Below are positions 9,935 through 18,193 of a stretch of DNA of 64,000 nucleotides, piece after piece. The position numbers and the translations under genes were made by a program. The stretch lies in assembly GCF_000261365.1 (NCBI RefSeq), contig NZ_AJVC01000003.1, positions 1,426,001-1,490,000 of the forward strand, in the 5' to 3' direction. The stretch comes from Herbaspirillum sp. GW103. Lineage in GTDB: Bacteria > Pseudomonadota > Gammaproteobacteria > Burkholderiales > Burkholderiaceae_D. Position 1 is the first letter of the stretch. The number at the start of each line of letters is the position of its first letter. The notes under the pieces are model-generated. The model did not search any database. It was not told the DNA's origin and worked only from the letters and a program-made list of their open reading frames with translations.

Positions 9935-9960
9935 GGGATGCCGTCCAAGGGCGGCATCCC
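9935..9960 (+). terminator. Hairpin after the RTX gene, weak terminator
   Basis: A nine-base perfect stem (GGGATGCCG with CGGCATCCC) around an eight-base loop, 67 bases past the RTX stop. There is no T run, so it may only stabilise the 3' end or act with Rho. Confidence 0.35.
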
Positions 9961-10061
9961 GCACCCCTCTGCAAAAACCTTCATTTCCGGCCTGAATCAG
10001 CCTGATGCGGGCATCCTCACGGGCATCCTCGCGCCCGTTTCACCGTCCCCTCGCGCTTAAC

Positions 10062-10070
10062 TGCTACAAT
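10062..10070 (+). promoter_or_regulatory. Extended -10 promoter element
   Basis: TGCTACAAT is an extended -10 box followed by the GC-rich discriminator CCGCGCC. It lies 54 bases before the ATG of the 94-residue gene. No clear -35 is visible, as is common with extended -10 promoters. Confidence 0.45.
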
Positions 10071-10123
10071 CCGCGCCTTTGCCGGCCCGGCGGCCGTGCC
10101 GTCTCATCATCGCAGGAGCCTTT

Positions 10124-10408
10124 ATGCCTACCCAGGAAGAATTCGACGCCTTGAAGCAAAGCCACAACGCGCTGCTCAACAAGTTCATCGAGAACAATAC
10201 CGCCGACCAGATCCTGTTCTCCACCCTCTTCACGGCCGCGGCCGTGCTGTCCAAGGATGGCAAGCAGTTCACCGCAGGCGCCATGGGCATTGCCCGCTCG
10301 CTGGCGGCACAGTTGAATGCCGGCGGCACCATGCCCAAGGCGCTGCTGGAGACGGTGGAAACCCGCATCGCCACCATCGAGGCGCTGCTCAAGGACAAGT
10401 TCGACTGA
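10124..10408 (+). CDS. Conserved hypothetical protein (94 aa)
   Basis: A small soluble, probably all-helical protein beginning MPTQEEFDALKQSHNALLNK and ending EALLKDKFD. It has no signal peptide, membrane segment or cysteine. I do not recognise the family. AGGAG lies six bases upstream of the ATG at 10124, which favours this over an in-frame start at 10079 that would add a basic tail. It ends 12 bases before hpnC, so the two are probably cotranscribed, which weakly suggests a membrane-lipid or stress link. Confidence 0.75.
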   Translation: MPTQEEFDALKQSHNALLNKFIENNTADQILFSTLFTAAAVLSKDGKQFTAGAMGIARSLAAQLNAGGTMPKALLETVETRIATIEALLKDKFD

Positions 10409-10420
10409 GTAGCGCGCCCC

Positions 10421-11230
10421 ATGGCCGTCGATCACTACGAAAACTTCCCCGTGGCCTCGCTGCTGCTGCCGGCGCGTCTGCGCCCGGCGGTGACCGCCAT
10501 TTATGCCTTTGCCCGCAGCGCCGATGATATCGCCGATGAAGGCGATGCCCGCCCGGAAGAACGCCTGGCCGCCCTGCACGCCTATGAGGCAGAGCTGGAT
10601 CTGATCGCGCAGCACCTCCCCTGCTCCCATCCCATCTTCACGCGACTGGCGCAAACCATCGCCGACCACGCCCTGCCGCTGCAACCCTTCCGTGACCTGC
10701 TCTCGGCCTTCCGCCAGGATGTGGTGACCACCCGTTACCCGCGCTACACGGACCTGCTGGACTACTGCCGTCGCTCTGCGAACCCGGTAGGAACCCTGAT
10801 GCTTCATCTGTATGGCGCAGCGAATGAAGAAAACCTCCGGGATTCGGATGCCGTCTGCAGCGCCCTGCAACTCATCAACTTCTGGCAAGACGTTGCCATC
10901 GACTGGCAAAAGGCACGCATCTACCTGCCGCTGGAAGATCTGGCCCGCTTTGGCGTGGAACAAGACGATATCGACCAGGCCCGCAATGACCAGCGCTGGC
11001 AACAGCTGATGCAGTTCGAGATCGACCGGGCCCGTGCACTGATGCTCTCCGGTGCCCCGCTGGCACGTCGCCTGCCGGGCCGCATCGGGCTGGAATTGCG
11101 GATGGTGGTGCAAGGCGGCTTGCGCATCCTGGAGCGCATCGAAGCGGTCCGGGGCGACGTCTTCGGCCAGCGCCCCAAGCTGGGCAAGCGCGACTGGCTC
11201 ATCGTGGGCTGGCGCGGCCTGACCCGGTAA
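10421..11230 (+). CDS. hpnC: Squalene synthase HpnC (hydroxysqualene synthase)
   Basis: HpnC converts presqualene diphosphate to hydroxysqualene in the three-enzyme bacterial route to squalene for hopanoids. The 269-residue protein has the trans-isoprenyl synthase fold markers: an aspartate-rich motif in FARSADDIADEGD near residue 30 and the second motif INFWQDVAIDWQKARIYLP near 150. This is the HpnC pattern, in which the second motif is less Asp-rich than in HpnD. It is separated from hpnD and hpnE by a convergent HDOD gene, whereas the three genes are usually adjacent. The ribosome site is weak. Confidence 0.92.
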   Translation: MAVDHYENFPVASLLLPARLRPAVTAIYAFARSADDIADEGDARPEERLAALHAYEAELDLIAQHLPCSHPIFTRLAQTIADHALPLQPFRDLLSAFRQDVVTTRYPRYTDLLDYCRRSANPVGTLMLHLYGAANEENLRDSDAVCSALQLINFWQDVAIDWQKARIYLPLEDLARFGVEQDDIDQARNDQRWQQLMQFEIDRARALMLSGAPLARRLPGRIGLELRMVVQGGLRILERIEAVRGDVFGQRPKLGKRDWLIVGWRGLTR

Positions 11231-11306
11231 ATCCGGTCCGCCATGAGAAAGCCCCGCCTGGCACAAAGGCCGGCGGGGCTGCGGGAAGAAACGACGGGAA
11301 GCGGTG

Positions 11307-12146
11307 TCAGACCAGCAAGGCCGCCGTCAGCGTACGGATTTGCTCCTCGGAGTCATCCAGCAGTTCGCGCAGGGAACGGTCTCCGATGTAGTCATCCACC
11401 AGGGTCTCGCCGCCGATGCCGGCTTCGGCCACCACGGTGCGCTGCAGCGGCGAGGGTACCGGCGAGAGTTCCTTGGCCAGCAGCAACACGTCGCCGATGG
11501 TCTGGGGCGGCAGCACGCGTACGCCGTGCCACAGGGATTCGATGGCATCGACCACCGGCTGCGGCACGCCCAGTTTCTTCAACACGGCGCGGCCGATCAT
11601 TTTCTCGCCGTATTCCATCCAGTCCTCGGTGCCGCCGTCGAGCAGGCCGGGGAAGTCATCCGTGCGCGAGAGCAGGTAGAAGCCGCCCACTTCATGCACG
11701 ATGCCGGCGAACATGGCCGTCTCGGGATCAGCCTTGGTCAGCTTGGAGGTCAGCACATAGGCGGTGGCGGCCACGTGGGCGCAGTGCTCCCACAACTGGG
11801 CCGACTTGATGCGCATGCCGGGATTGTTGATGGTGCGGCCGAGCTGGCGCACGATCACCGAGGTGGTGATGGTGTTCAAGGTACGAAAACCCAGCCGCAT
11901 CACGGCCGCGCGTACGTTGTTGATCTCGCCGCCGGACCGGTTGTAGGCCGCCGAATTGGCAATGGCCACGGTGCGTGCCGAGACCAGCGGCTCGGCCATC
12001 ACCAGCTTGGCCGCCAGTTCCAGGTGGCAGTCCGGGTCGGCCAGCGCCTTTTGCAGCTTGATCGAGGCGCTGACGTTGGCGGGGAATACCAGCTCGCCGC
12101 GACCGGCCTGCGAGGCGATATTGCGAAAGATTTCCAGTCTGTCCAT
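11307..12146 (-). CDS. HDOD domain protein
   Basis: A 279-residue cytosolic protein consisting mainly of one HDOD domain, a divergent HD-hydrolase-related module that usually lacks catalytic residues and acts in signalling. Visible markers are the N-terminal ELVFPANVSASIKLQKAL segment, VSARTVAIANSAAYNRSG, AVMRLGFRTLNTI and the central GIVHEVGGFYLL. GGAGA lies five bases before the ATG. It lies between hpnC and hpnD on the opposite strand. The target process is unknown; related proteins affect motility, c-di-GMP signalling or stress. Confidence 0.88.
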   Translation of the reverse strand: MDRLEIFRNIASQAGRGELVFPANVSASIKLQKALADPDCHLELAAKLVMAEPLVSARTVAIANSAAYNRSGGEINNVRAAVMRLGFRTLNTITTSVIVRQLGRTINNPGMRIKSAQLWEHCAHVAATAYVLTSKLTKADPETAMFAGIVHEVGGFYLLSRTDDFPGLLDGGTEDWMEYGEKMIGRAVLKKLGVPQPVVDAIESLWHGVRVLPPQTIGDVLLLAKELSPVPSPLQRTVVAEAGIGGETLVDDYIGDRSLRELLDDSEEQIRTLTAALLV

Positions 12147-12471
12147 ATTGTCTCCAGCCTCCAGGGGGCCATCGTCGATGGCCAGGGTTGCCGATGTGCC
12201 GCGCTGCGACCGGGCTTGCCCGCTGCTGCGCCACGTCTGTTCAGATTAACGGCAGAATTCATCCGGATTTGATGTCATGTGAATTTGTTTTTCCGGAATG
12301 CGCTGACCTGAGCTTAAAGGACAACGCCAAGGGCCGCAATAGAGGGGGTTCAAGGCCGGGTCAGCGACCATGGGCATTTGCCCTGCCGGGCGCACTCGGC
12401 TAGCATAGCGCCTTTGCCGCAGCGGGCCTTGCCCGCCTGCCCCACTGCTTCAACCGCCCCGCCACGCATCC
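12147..12471. other. Divergent intergenic region, HDOD gene and hpnD
   Basis: 325 bases holding the promoters of the HDOD gene (minus) and hpnDE (plus). AT-richer stretches lie at 12245-12300. I see no clear paired -35/-10 box and no persuasive open frame. Confidence 0.5.
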
Positions 12472-13305
12472 ATGTCTCCAGACGAATACTGCCAGCAGAA
12501 GGCCGCCGCCAGCGGTTCCAGTTTCTATTACAGCTTCCTGTTCCTGCCGCCCCAGCGCCGGCTGGCGATCACGGCGCTGTATGCCTTTTGCCGCGAGGTC
12601 GACGATACCGTCGATGAAATCGAGGATGCCATGGTGGCCCGGACCAAGCTGATGTGGTGGCGCAAGGAAATCGCCGCCATGCTGGAGGGGCAGCCGACCC
12701 ACCCGGTCACCAAGGCTCTGCACCCGCACGTGGCCACCTACCAGTTCAAGGGCGAACACCTGCAAGCCATCATCGATGGCATGGAAATGGACCTGGACCA
12801 GACCCGCTACCTCGACTACCCCGGCCTGCAGCGCTACTGCTGGCACGTGGCCGGCGTGGTGGGCGTACTCTCGGCCAGCATCTTCGGCCATACCCAGCCG
12901 GGGACCCTGCTCTTTGCCGAGAAGCTGGGGCTGGCCTTCCAGCTCACCAACATCATCCGCGATGTCGGCGAAGATGGTCGCAAGGGTCGCATCTACCTGC
13001 CGGTCAATGAATTGCAGCAATTCAACGTCACGGCCGCCGACATCCTCAATGCCCGCCACAGCGAGCGCTTCGAGGCGCTGATGAAGTTCCAGGTCGAGCG
13101 CGCCCAGGCCGTTTATGACGAAGCCTTTGCCCTGCTGCCCAAACAAGACCGCCGCGCCCAACGCCCCGGCCTGATGATGGCCGCCATCTACCGCACCCTG
13201 CTCGACGAGATCGCGCGTGACGGCTACCACGTGCTCAACCAGCGCATCTCGCTCACCCCCATCCGCAAGCTCTGGCTGGCGTGGAAGACCTATGTCTTCG
13301 GCTGA
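12472..13305 (+). CDS. hpnD: Presqualene diphosphate synthase HpnD
   Basis: HpnD condenses two farnesyl diphosphates to presqualene diphosphate, the first step to squalene. The 277-residue protein begins MSPDEYCQQKAAASGSSFYY and has both aspartate-rich Mg-binding motifs: CREVDDTVDEIED near 40-50 and NIIRDVGEDGRKGRIYLP near 160-180. Both are complete, as expected for the diphosphate-condensing enzyme rather than HpnC. It is followed 15 bases later by hpnE. No clear Shine-Dalgarno precedes the ATG. Confidence 0.94.
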   Translation: MSPDEYCQQKAAASGSSFYYSFLFLPPQRRLAITALYAFCREVDDTVDEIEDAMVARTKLMWWRKEIAAMLEGQPTHPVTKALHPHVATYQFKGEHLQAIIDGMEMDLDQTRYLDYPGLQRYCWHVAGVVGVLSASIFGHTQPGTLLFAEKLGLAFQLTNIIRDVGEDGRKGRIYLPVNELQQFNVTAADILNARHSERFEALMKFQVERAQAVYDEAFALLPKQDRRAQRPGLMMAAIYRTLLDEIARDGYHVLNQRISLTPIRKLWLAWKTYVFG

Positions 13306-13320
13306 CCGGTCCGCCCGCCG

Positions 13321-14652
13321 ATGAACAACGCACCACGCCATTACGCCGTCATCGGTGCCGGCTGGGCCGGATGTGCCGCCGCCGTGGCGCTGGCATCCGG
13401 CGGCCATCGTGTGAGCCTGTTCGAATCGGCGCGCACCCTGGGCGGGCGGGCGCGTCGGGTGGCGCTGGACGAACGGGTGCTGGACAACGGCCAGCACATC
13501 CTGCTGGGCGCTTATCGGTCCACGCTGGCCCTGATGAAACAGGTCGGCGTCGATCCGGCCAGCGCCCTGCTGCGCCTGCCCTTGCAGATGCGCTATCCGC
13601 TGGGTGCAGGAGGCGAAGGCATGGATTTCGTGGCGCCGCGTCTGCCGGCACCCTGGCATGTGGCGGTGGCGCTGCTGCGCGCCAAGGGGCTGGCGCGCGA
13701 CGACAAGATGGCGCTGGCGCGCTTTTCCACCACGGCGCGCTGGATGGGCTGGCAATTGCACCAGGATTGCAGCGTGGCCGAGCTGCTGGAGCGCTACGAA
13801 CAAACGCCGCGCCTGATCCGCCTGATGTGGCGTCCGCTGTGCATCGCCGCGCTGAACACCCCGCCCGAGCGGGCCTCGGCGCAAGTCTTCCTGACCGTGT
13901 TGCGCGACAGCCTGGGCGCGCGCCGCGCCGCCTCCGACATGCTCATCCCGCGTCTGGACTTGAGCGCCCTGCTGCCCGATGCGGCCGCCGCCTATCTGGG
14001 CAAGCGCGGCGGCCTGGTGCAGCCGGGGGTGACCGTGGCGCAGCTGCTGCCCGGCAATGACCCGGGCACCTGGCGCCTGGAAGACCGCGCAGCCGAAAGC
14101 CTGGGTGAATTCGCCGGGGTGGTGCTGGCCACCGGCCCGGATGCCGCCGCGCAATTGCTGGAGGGCCTGCACGACACCGCCCTGCTGCGTGCGCTGGAGC
14201 ACGAATCCATCACTACCTGCTATCTGCAGTACCCGCCCGAGGTGCGTCTGCCCGCCCCCTTCCTGGCCCTGGCGGACGATCCGCAAGCCCGGGGCTGGGG
14301 CCAGTTCGTCTTTGACCGGGGCCAACTGGGGGGCGAAGCAGGCTTGCTGGCCGTCGTCGTCAGTGCGGCCGGCCAGGCCGTGGCCGATGGCCATACCGCC
14401 CTGACCGAGGGCATCGCCCGCCAGCTGGCGCAGGACTTCGGCAATCCGGCCCTGGCCACGCCCGGCTGGCACCGGGTCATCACTGAAAAACGGGCCACCT
14501 TCGCCTGCACCCCGGGCTTGCAGCGCCCCGACAATACCGGCATGCCCTCCGGGCTGGCCCTGGCCGGGGACTACGTGGCCGGCGACTATCCCGCCACGCT
14601 GGAGGGTGCTGTGCGCAGCGGCCTGGCGGCGGCACGGCTGCTGGCCGCCTAG
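13321..14652 (+). CDS. hpnE: Hydroxysqualene dehydroxylase HpnE
   Basis: HpnE is the FAD-dependent enzyme that reduces hydroxysqualene to squalene, completing the HpnCDE route. The 443-residue protein opens with a dinucleotide-binding fingerprint (YAVIGAGWAGCAAAVALASG) and the GGRARRV segment that binds the FAD phosphates. The C-terminal flavin motif GLALAGDYVAGDYPATLEGAV is present near residue 415-435. It is probably cotranscribed with hpnD. No squalene-hopene cyclase gene is in this window. Confidence 0.93.
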   Translation: MNNAPRHYAVIGAGWAGCAAAVALASGGHRVSLFESARTLGGRARRVALDERVLDNGQHILLGAYRSTLALMKQVGVDPASALLRLPLQMRYPLGAGGEGMDFVAPRLPAPWHVAVALLRAKGLARDDKMALARFSTTARWMGWQLHQDCSVAELLERYEQTPRLIRLMWRPLCIAALNTPPERASAQVFLTVLRDSLGARRAASDMLIPRLDLSALLPDAAAAYLGKRGGLVQPGVTVAQLLPGNDPGTWRLEDRAAESLGEFAGVVLATGPDAAAQLLEGLHDTALLRALEHESITTCYLQYPPEVRLPAPFLALADDPQARGWGQFVFDRGQLGGEAGLLAVVVSAAGQAVADGHTALTEGIARQLAQDFGNPALATPGWHRVITEKRATFACTPGLQRPDNTGMPSGLALAGDYVAGDYPATLEGAVRSGLAAARLLAA

Positions 14653-14802
14653 GGGCTAAATTTTTCATGGATGGCGGCAAAGGGATTCACCCCAAGCGCG
14701 ACGGGTATGCACTAGCATAACGGGCATGCTGCAATCCCTTTGTCCGCAATCTCACTGCAAGGCGGCTCCGGCCGCACCCCATCACAACGGAGAAAAAACA
14801 CC

Positions 14803-15945
14803 ATGCCGGTCATGACCTGTGTCGAAGACTTCCGCCTGCTGGCCAAGAAGCGCGTTCCCAAGGCGTTCTACGATTACGCCGACAGCGGTTCCTACACCGA
14901 GAGCACCTATCGCGCCAACAGCCGTGATCTGGCCACCCTGAAGCTGCGCCAGCGCGTGGCCATCAACGTCGACGAACGCAGCACCCGCAGCACCATGATC
15001 GGCCACGACGTCACCATGCCGGTGGCCATTGCCCCGACCGGCCTGACCGGCATGCAGTGGGCCAATGGCGAGATGCTGGGTGCCATTGCCGCTGAAAAAT
15101 TCGGCATTCCCTTCACCCTCTCCACCATGAGCATCTGCTCCATCGAGGACGTGGCCAGCGTGACCACCAAGCCGTTCTGGTTCCAGCTCTACGTGATGCG
15201 CGACCGTGGCTTCGTGAAGTCCCTGATCGATCGCGCCAAGGCAGCCAAATGCTCGGCCCTGGTGCTGACGCTGGACCTGCAGATCCTCGGCCAGCGTCAC
15301 AAGGATCTCAAGAATGGCATGTCGGTGCCGCCCAAGCTGACCCTGGACACCCTGCTGGACCTGGCCAGCAAGCCCGGCTGGGCACTGCGTGCCCTGGGCG
15401 GCCGCAAGACCTTCGGCAACCTGGCCGGTCACATCAAGGGCGGCGAAGGCGCCGGCGGGGTGCAGACCCTCTCCAAGTGGACCGCCAGCCAGTTCGACCC
15501 GACCCTGAACTGGGACGATGTCGCCTGGATCAAGCAGCAATGGGGCGGCAAGCTGATCTTGAAGGGCATCCTCGATGTGGAAGATGCCAAGCTGGCCGTT
15601 CAGAGCGGTGCCGATGCCATCGTGGTCTCCAACCACGGTGGTCGCCAGCTGGATGGCGCCATGTCCTCCATCGAAGCCCTGCCGGCCATTGCCGAGGCCG
15701 TGGGCGACCAGATCGAAGTCTGGTTCGACGGCGGCATCCGCTCCGGCCAGGATGTGTTGAAGGCGGTGGCGCTGGGCGCGCGTGGCACCATGATCGGCCG
15801 CGCCTTCCTCTACAGCCTGGGTGCCATGGGCGGAGAAGGCGTGTCGCAGATGCTGGAAATCATGCGCAAGGAACTCGACGTCAGCATGGCCCTGACCGGT
15901 ACCAAGGACATCAAGGACGTCGGTCCGCAGATCCTGGTGCGCTGA
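14803..15945 (+). CDS. lldD: FMN-dependent L-lactate dehydrogenase LldD
   Basis: A 380-residue alpha-hydroxy-acid dehydrogenase that oxidises L-lactate to pyruvate and passes electrons to the quinone pool at the inner membrane. It shows the N-terminal FYDYADSGSYTESTYRAN segment, the FMN-binding TMSICSIEDVA and LTLDLQILGQRHKD regions, and the active-site SNHGGRQLDG with catalytic His278, then DGGIRSGQDVLKA. The ATG at 14803 is preceded by a GGAG; an in-frame start at 14740 adds 21 residues without similarity. It stands alone with no lldPR neighbours. Other 2-hydroxy acids as substrate cannot be excluded. Confidence 0.93.
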   Translation: MPVMTCVEDFRLLAKKRVPKAFYDYADSGSYTESTYRANSRDLATLKLRQRVAINVDERSTRSTMIGHDVTMPVAIAPTGLTGMQWANGEMLGAIAAEKFGIPFTLSTMSICSIEDVASVTTKPFWFQLYVMRDRGFVKSLIDRAKAAKCSALVLTLDLQILGQRHKDLKNGMSVPPKLTLDTLLDLASKPGWALRALGGRKTFGNLAGHIKGGEGAGGVQTLSKWTASQFDPTLNWDDVAWIKQQWGGKLILKGILDVEDAKLAVQSGADAIVVSNHGGRQLDGAMSSIEALPAIAEAVGDQIEVWFDGGIRSGQDVLKAVALGARGTMIGRAFLYSLGAMGGEGVSQMLEIMRKELDVSMALTGTKDIKDVGPQILVR

Positions 15946-15959
15946 ACGCCCTCCTCAAC

Positions 15960-16000
15960 GCAAACGTCCCGGTCCACCGCAAGGTGGCCGGGACGTTTGC
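15960..16000 (+). terminator. Long hairpin between lldD and the ankyrin gene
   Basis: A 13-base stem, GCAAACGTCCCGG with CCGGGACGTTTGC, begins 15 bases past the lldD stop. The following T run is short (GCTTTGG). Lying between convergent genes, it could end transcripts from both directions. Confidence 0.6.
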
Positions 16001-16031
16001 TTTGGCGCAGCAACGAGCGAAGTGCTTGCGG

Positions 16032-16703
16032 TTACGGCTGCGGCTTCTCGTTGAGTACATCGATGACGGCATCCTGGCCGTAGCGCCGCGCCAGATCCAT
16101 CGCGGTGAGGCCATCCTTGTTCTTGAGCGTGAGGTCGGCACCGTTGTCGCGCAACACGGCCACCGCCGCCACCCGACCACGCATGGCGGCCAGCATGACC
16201 GGGGTCATCTTGTCGTCGGGCGATTCGGCATCCACATAGGCGGAGGCATCCAGCAGCAGTTTGACGATCTCCGAGCTGCCATTGATGGCCGCGTAATGCA
16301 GCGCCGTCCAGCCGGGGCGGTTGACCTCGACCTGGCGCGAGAGCAGCAGTTTCACCACCGGGATGTTGCCGTAGAAGGACGCCAGCATCAGGGGCGTGTC
16401 GCCATTGGTGGCCTGGGCTTCCAGATTGACGTCGGGGGCATTGACCAGCACGTCGAAAGCCTGCATCGAATCCTCGCGGATGGCCAGCATCAGGCCGGTG
16501 TAGCCACGTTTGGGCTCGATCAGATTGGGGCCCATGCCACGCTGCATCAGTTGCTTGAGGAAGTAGACATTGTCCATGCGGATGGCCTGGAAATATTCTT
16601 CATAGGCACCCGCACGCGCCGCGCCGGGCAGCAGCAGCGAGGTATAGAGCACGATGCGACCGATGCCGCCGAAGCGGCTGCGCAGCTTGTCCAGCAGATT
16701 CAT
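16032..16703 (-). CDS. Exported ankyrin-repeat protein
   Basis: A 223-residue protein with a hydrophobic N-terminal segment (VLYTSLLLPGAARAGA, residues 18-33) that looks like a signal peptide. About five ankyrin repeats follow, with the usual GxTPLMLAS, GWTALHYAAINGS and DKMTPVMLAAMRG helices, ending DGLTAMDLARRYGQ. Ankyrin stacks mediate protein binding; location would be periplasmic. Its ATG overlaps the tatD stop by four bases, so the two genes are translationally coupled. The binding partner is unknown. Confidence 0.9.
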   Translation of the reverse strand: MNLLDKLRSRFGGIGRIVLYTSLLLPGAARAGAYEEYFQAIRMDNVYFLKQLMQRGMGPNLIEPKRGYTGLMLAIREDSMQAFDVLVNAPDVNLEAQATNGDTPLMLASFYGNIPVVKLLLSRQVEVNRPGWTALHYAAINGSSEIVKLLLDASAYVDAESPDDKMTPVMLAAMRGRVAAVAVLRDNGADLTLKNKDGLTAMDLARRYGQDAVIDVLNEKPQP

Positions 16704-17479
16704 GGCTTGATTCCGAACAGCGTGAAGAAATTGTCAGAGGTCTGGCGCGCCACGTCGGCCGCACTGATGCCGCGCAGGTCGGCGATGAATTCACCCACAT
16801 GGCGCACATAAGCGGGCTCGTTGGTCTTGCCGCGGAAGGGCACCGGCGCCAGGTAGGGCGAATCGGTCTCGATGAGCATGCGCTCCAGCGGGATGGTGCG
16901 CGCCACCTGCTGCAGGTCCTTGGCCGACTTGAAGGTGACGATGCCCGAGAACGAGATGTAGAAACCCAGCGCGATGGCTGCATCGGCCACCGCCTGGGAT
17001 TCCGTGAAGCAGTGCATGACCCCTGCGACACCGCCTGCCTGCGGGCTTGCCCCCTCTTCCTGCAGGATACGGATGGTGTCTTCGGAGGCCGCGCGGGTAT
17101 GGATGATGAGCGGCTTGCCCGTGGCCCGCGAGGCGCGGATATGGGTGCGGAAGCGCTCGCGCTGCCATTCCAGATCGCCTTGCAGGCGGTAGTAATCCAG
17201 CCCGGTCTCGCCGATGGCGACGATGCGCGGATGGTCGGCCAGACGGACGAGCTCCTCCAACGAGGGCTCGGGCGTGTCTTCATAGTCCGGATGCACGCCC
17301 ACGGAGGCGTAGACATTGGGATACTGCTCGGCCAGGGCCAGCACCTGCGGGAAGTCCGGCAAGTCCACCGAGACGCACAGGGCGTGGCTGACCTGGTTCT
17401 CGGCCATCTTGCCGAAGATCTCCGGCAGGCGGGCGGCCAGGTCGGGAAAATTGATGTGGCAATGGGAATCGATATACAT
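16700..17479 (-). CDS. TatD family metal-dependent hydrolase (DNase)
   Basis: A 259-residue TIM-barrel metallohydrolase. Metal-binding residues are visible in DSHCHINF at the start, a Glu in AIGETGLDYYR, His in IIHTRAA and VMHCFTES, and the Asp of LIETDSPYLAP. The YcfH/TatD group has 3'-5' exonuclease activity, linked to DNA repair and degradation. The gene lies near holB and tmk, as ycfH does in many proteobacteria, here with regAB between. It is followed by the ankyrin gene with a four-base overlap. Confidence 0.92.
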   Translation of the reverse strand: MYIDSHCHINFPDLAARLPEIFGKMAENQVSHALCVSVDLPDFPQVLALAEQYPNVYASVGVHPDYEDTPEPSLEELVRLADHPRIVAIGETGLDYYRLQGDLEWQRERFRTHIRASRATGKPLIIHTRAASEDTIRILQEEGASPQAGGVAGVMHCFTESQAVADAAIALGFYISFSGIVTFKSAKDLQQVARTIPLERMLIETDSPYLAPVPFRGKTNEPAYVRHVGEFIADLRGISAADVARQTSDNFFTLFGIKP

Positions 17480-17565
17480 GGCCGCTATTGTAAAGCCATG
17501 CCGACAGGCTGTCGCCCCTGCTTGCCGGGCGCTTACCTTTCGTTACAGAGGGCCACGCGATGTGC

Positions 17566-18114
17566 TCAGCGCGCCACCGGGCGCTTGGCCAGCTTGCGCT
17601 GCAGGGTGCGGCGGTGCATGTTCAGCGCCCGCGCCGTTGACGAGATATTGCCCTCATGCTCGGCCAGCACGCGCTGGATGTGCTCCCACTCCAGGCGTTC
17701 CAGCGACAGCGGCGAAGCCTCTTCCACCGGCAGGACCGGCTCGGCCACCGGCTCGCCCTGACTCACATGGGACAGCGCCGAGAGGATGGAATCCACATTG
17801 GCCGGCTTGGCCAGGTAATTGTCGGCACCCGACTTGATGGCCTGTACCGTGGTGGCGATGCTGGCATAGCCGGTCAGCACCAGCAGGCGCGCCTGCGGCA
17901 GCGTCTGGCGCAGCGGCGCCACCCATTGCAGACCGGAATCCTTTTCCAGTTGCAGGTCGATGGTGACGTAATCGAAGCGTTCGCGGCGCGCGGCTTCCAG
18001 CGCCTCCTCGCCGCTATGCGCCACGGTGGCGCGAAAGCCGCGCCGGGCCAGCGAACGTGCCAGCGTGCTGGCAAAGACATCATTGTCATCGAGAATCAGG
18101 AAGGCGGCGCTCAT
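17566..18114 (-). CDS. regA: Redox response regulator, RegA/PrrA/ActR family
   Basis: A 182-residue two-domain regulator: a receiver (DDND near the N-terminus, phosphorylatable Asp in YVTIDLQLEKDSG, conserved Thr and Lys in LVLTGYAS and YLAKPAN) and a Fis-type helix-turn-helix at the C-terminus (GNISSTARALNMHRRTLQRK). The NMHRRTLQRK recognition helix is the RegA/PrrA/RoxR signature. In relatives RegA controls aerobic/anaerobic energy metabolism in response to quinone redox state. It follows its kinase gene by 79 bases. Confidence 0.92.
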   Translation of the reverse strand: MSAAFLILDDNDVFASTLARSLARRGFRATVAHSGEEALEAARRERFDYVTIDLQLEKDSGLQWVAPLRQTLPQARLLVLTGYASIATTVQAIKSGADNYLAKPANVDSILSALSHVSQGEPVAEPVLPVEEASPLSLERLEWEHIQRVLAEHEGNISSTARALNMHRRTLQRKLAKRPVAR

Positions 18115-18193
18115 GAGAACATCAGAAAAAACTGGTAAATGAAGGATAGCCTATTGCGCCGCAATGCAGCCGCAGCCGCCATCTGCGGCCCGA

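Noticed and set aside
11248-11282. Hairpin after hpnC as terminator
   Set aside because: AGCCCCGCC pairs with GGCGGGGCT, but no T run follows, so intrinsic termination is not supported.
12400-14472. 690-codon minus-strand frame opposite hpnD and hpnE
   Set aside because: Both plus-strand genes have clear catalytic motifs; the opposite frame is Gln/His/Gly-rich and lacks family features.
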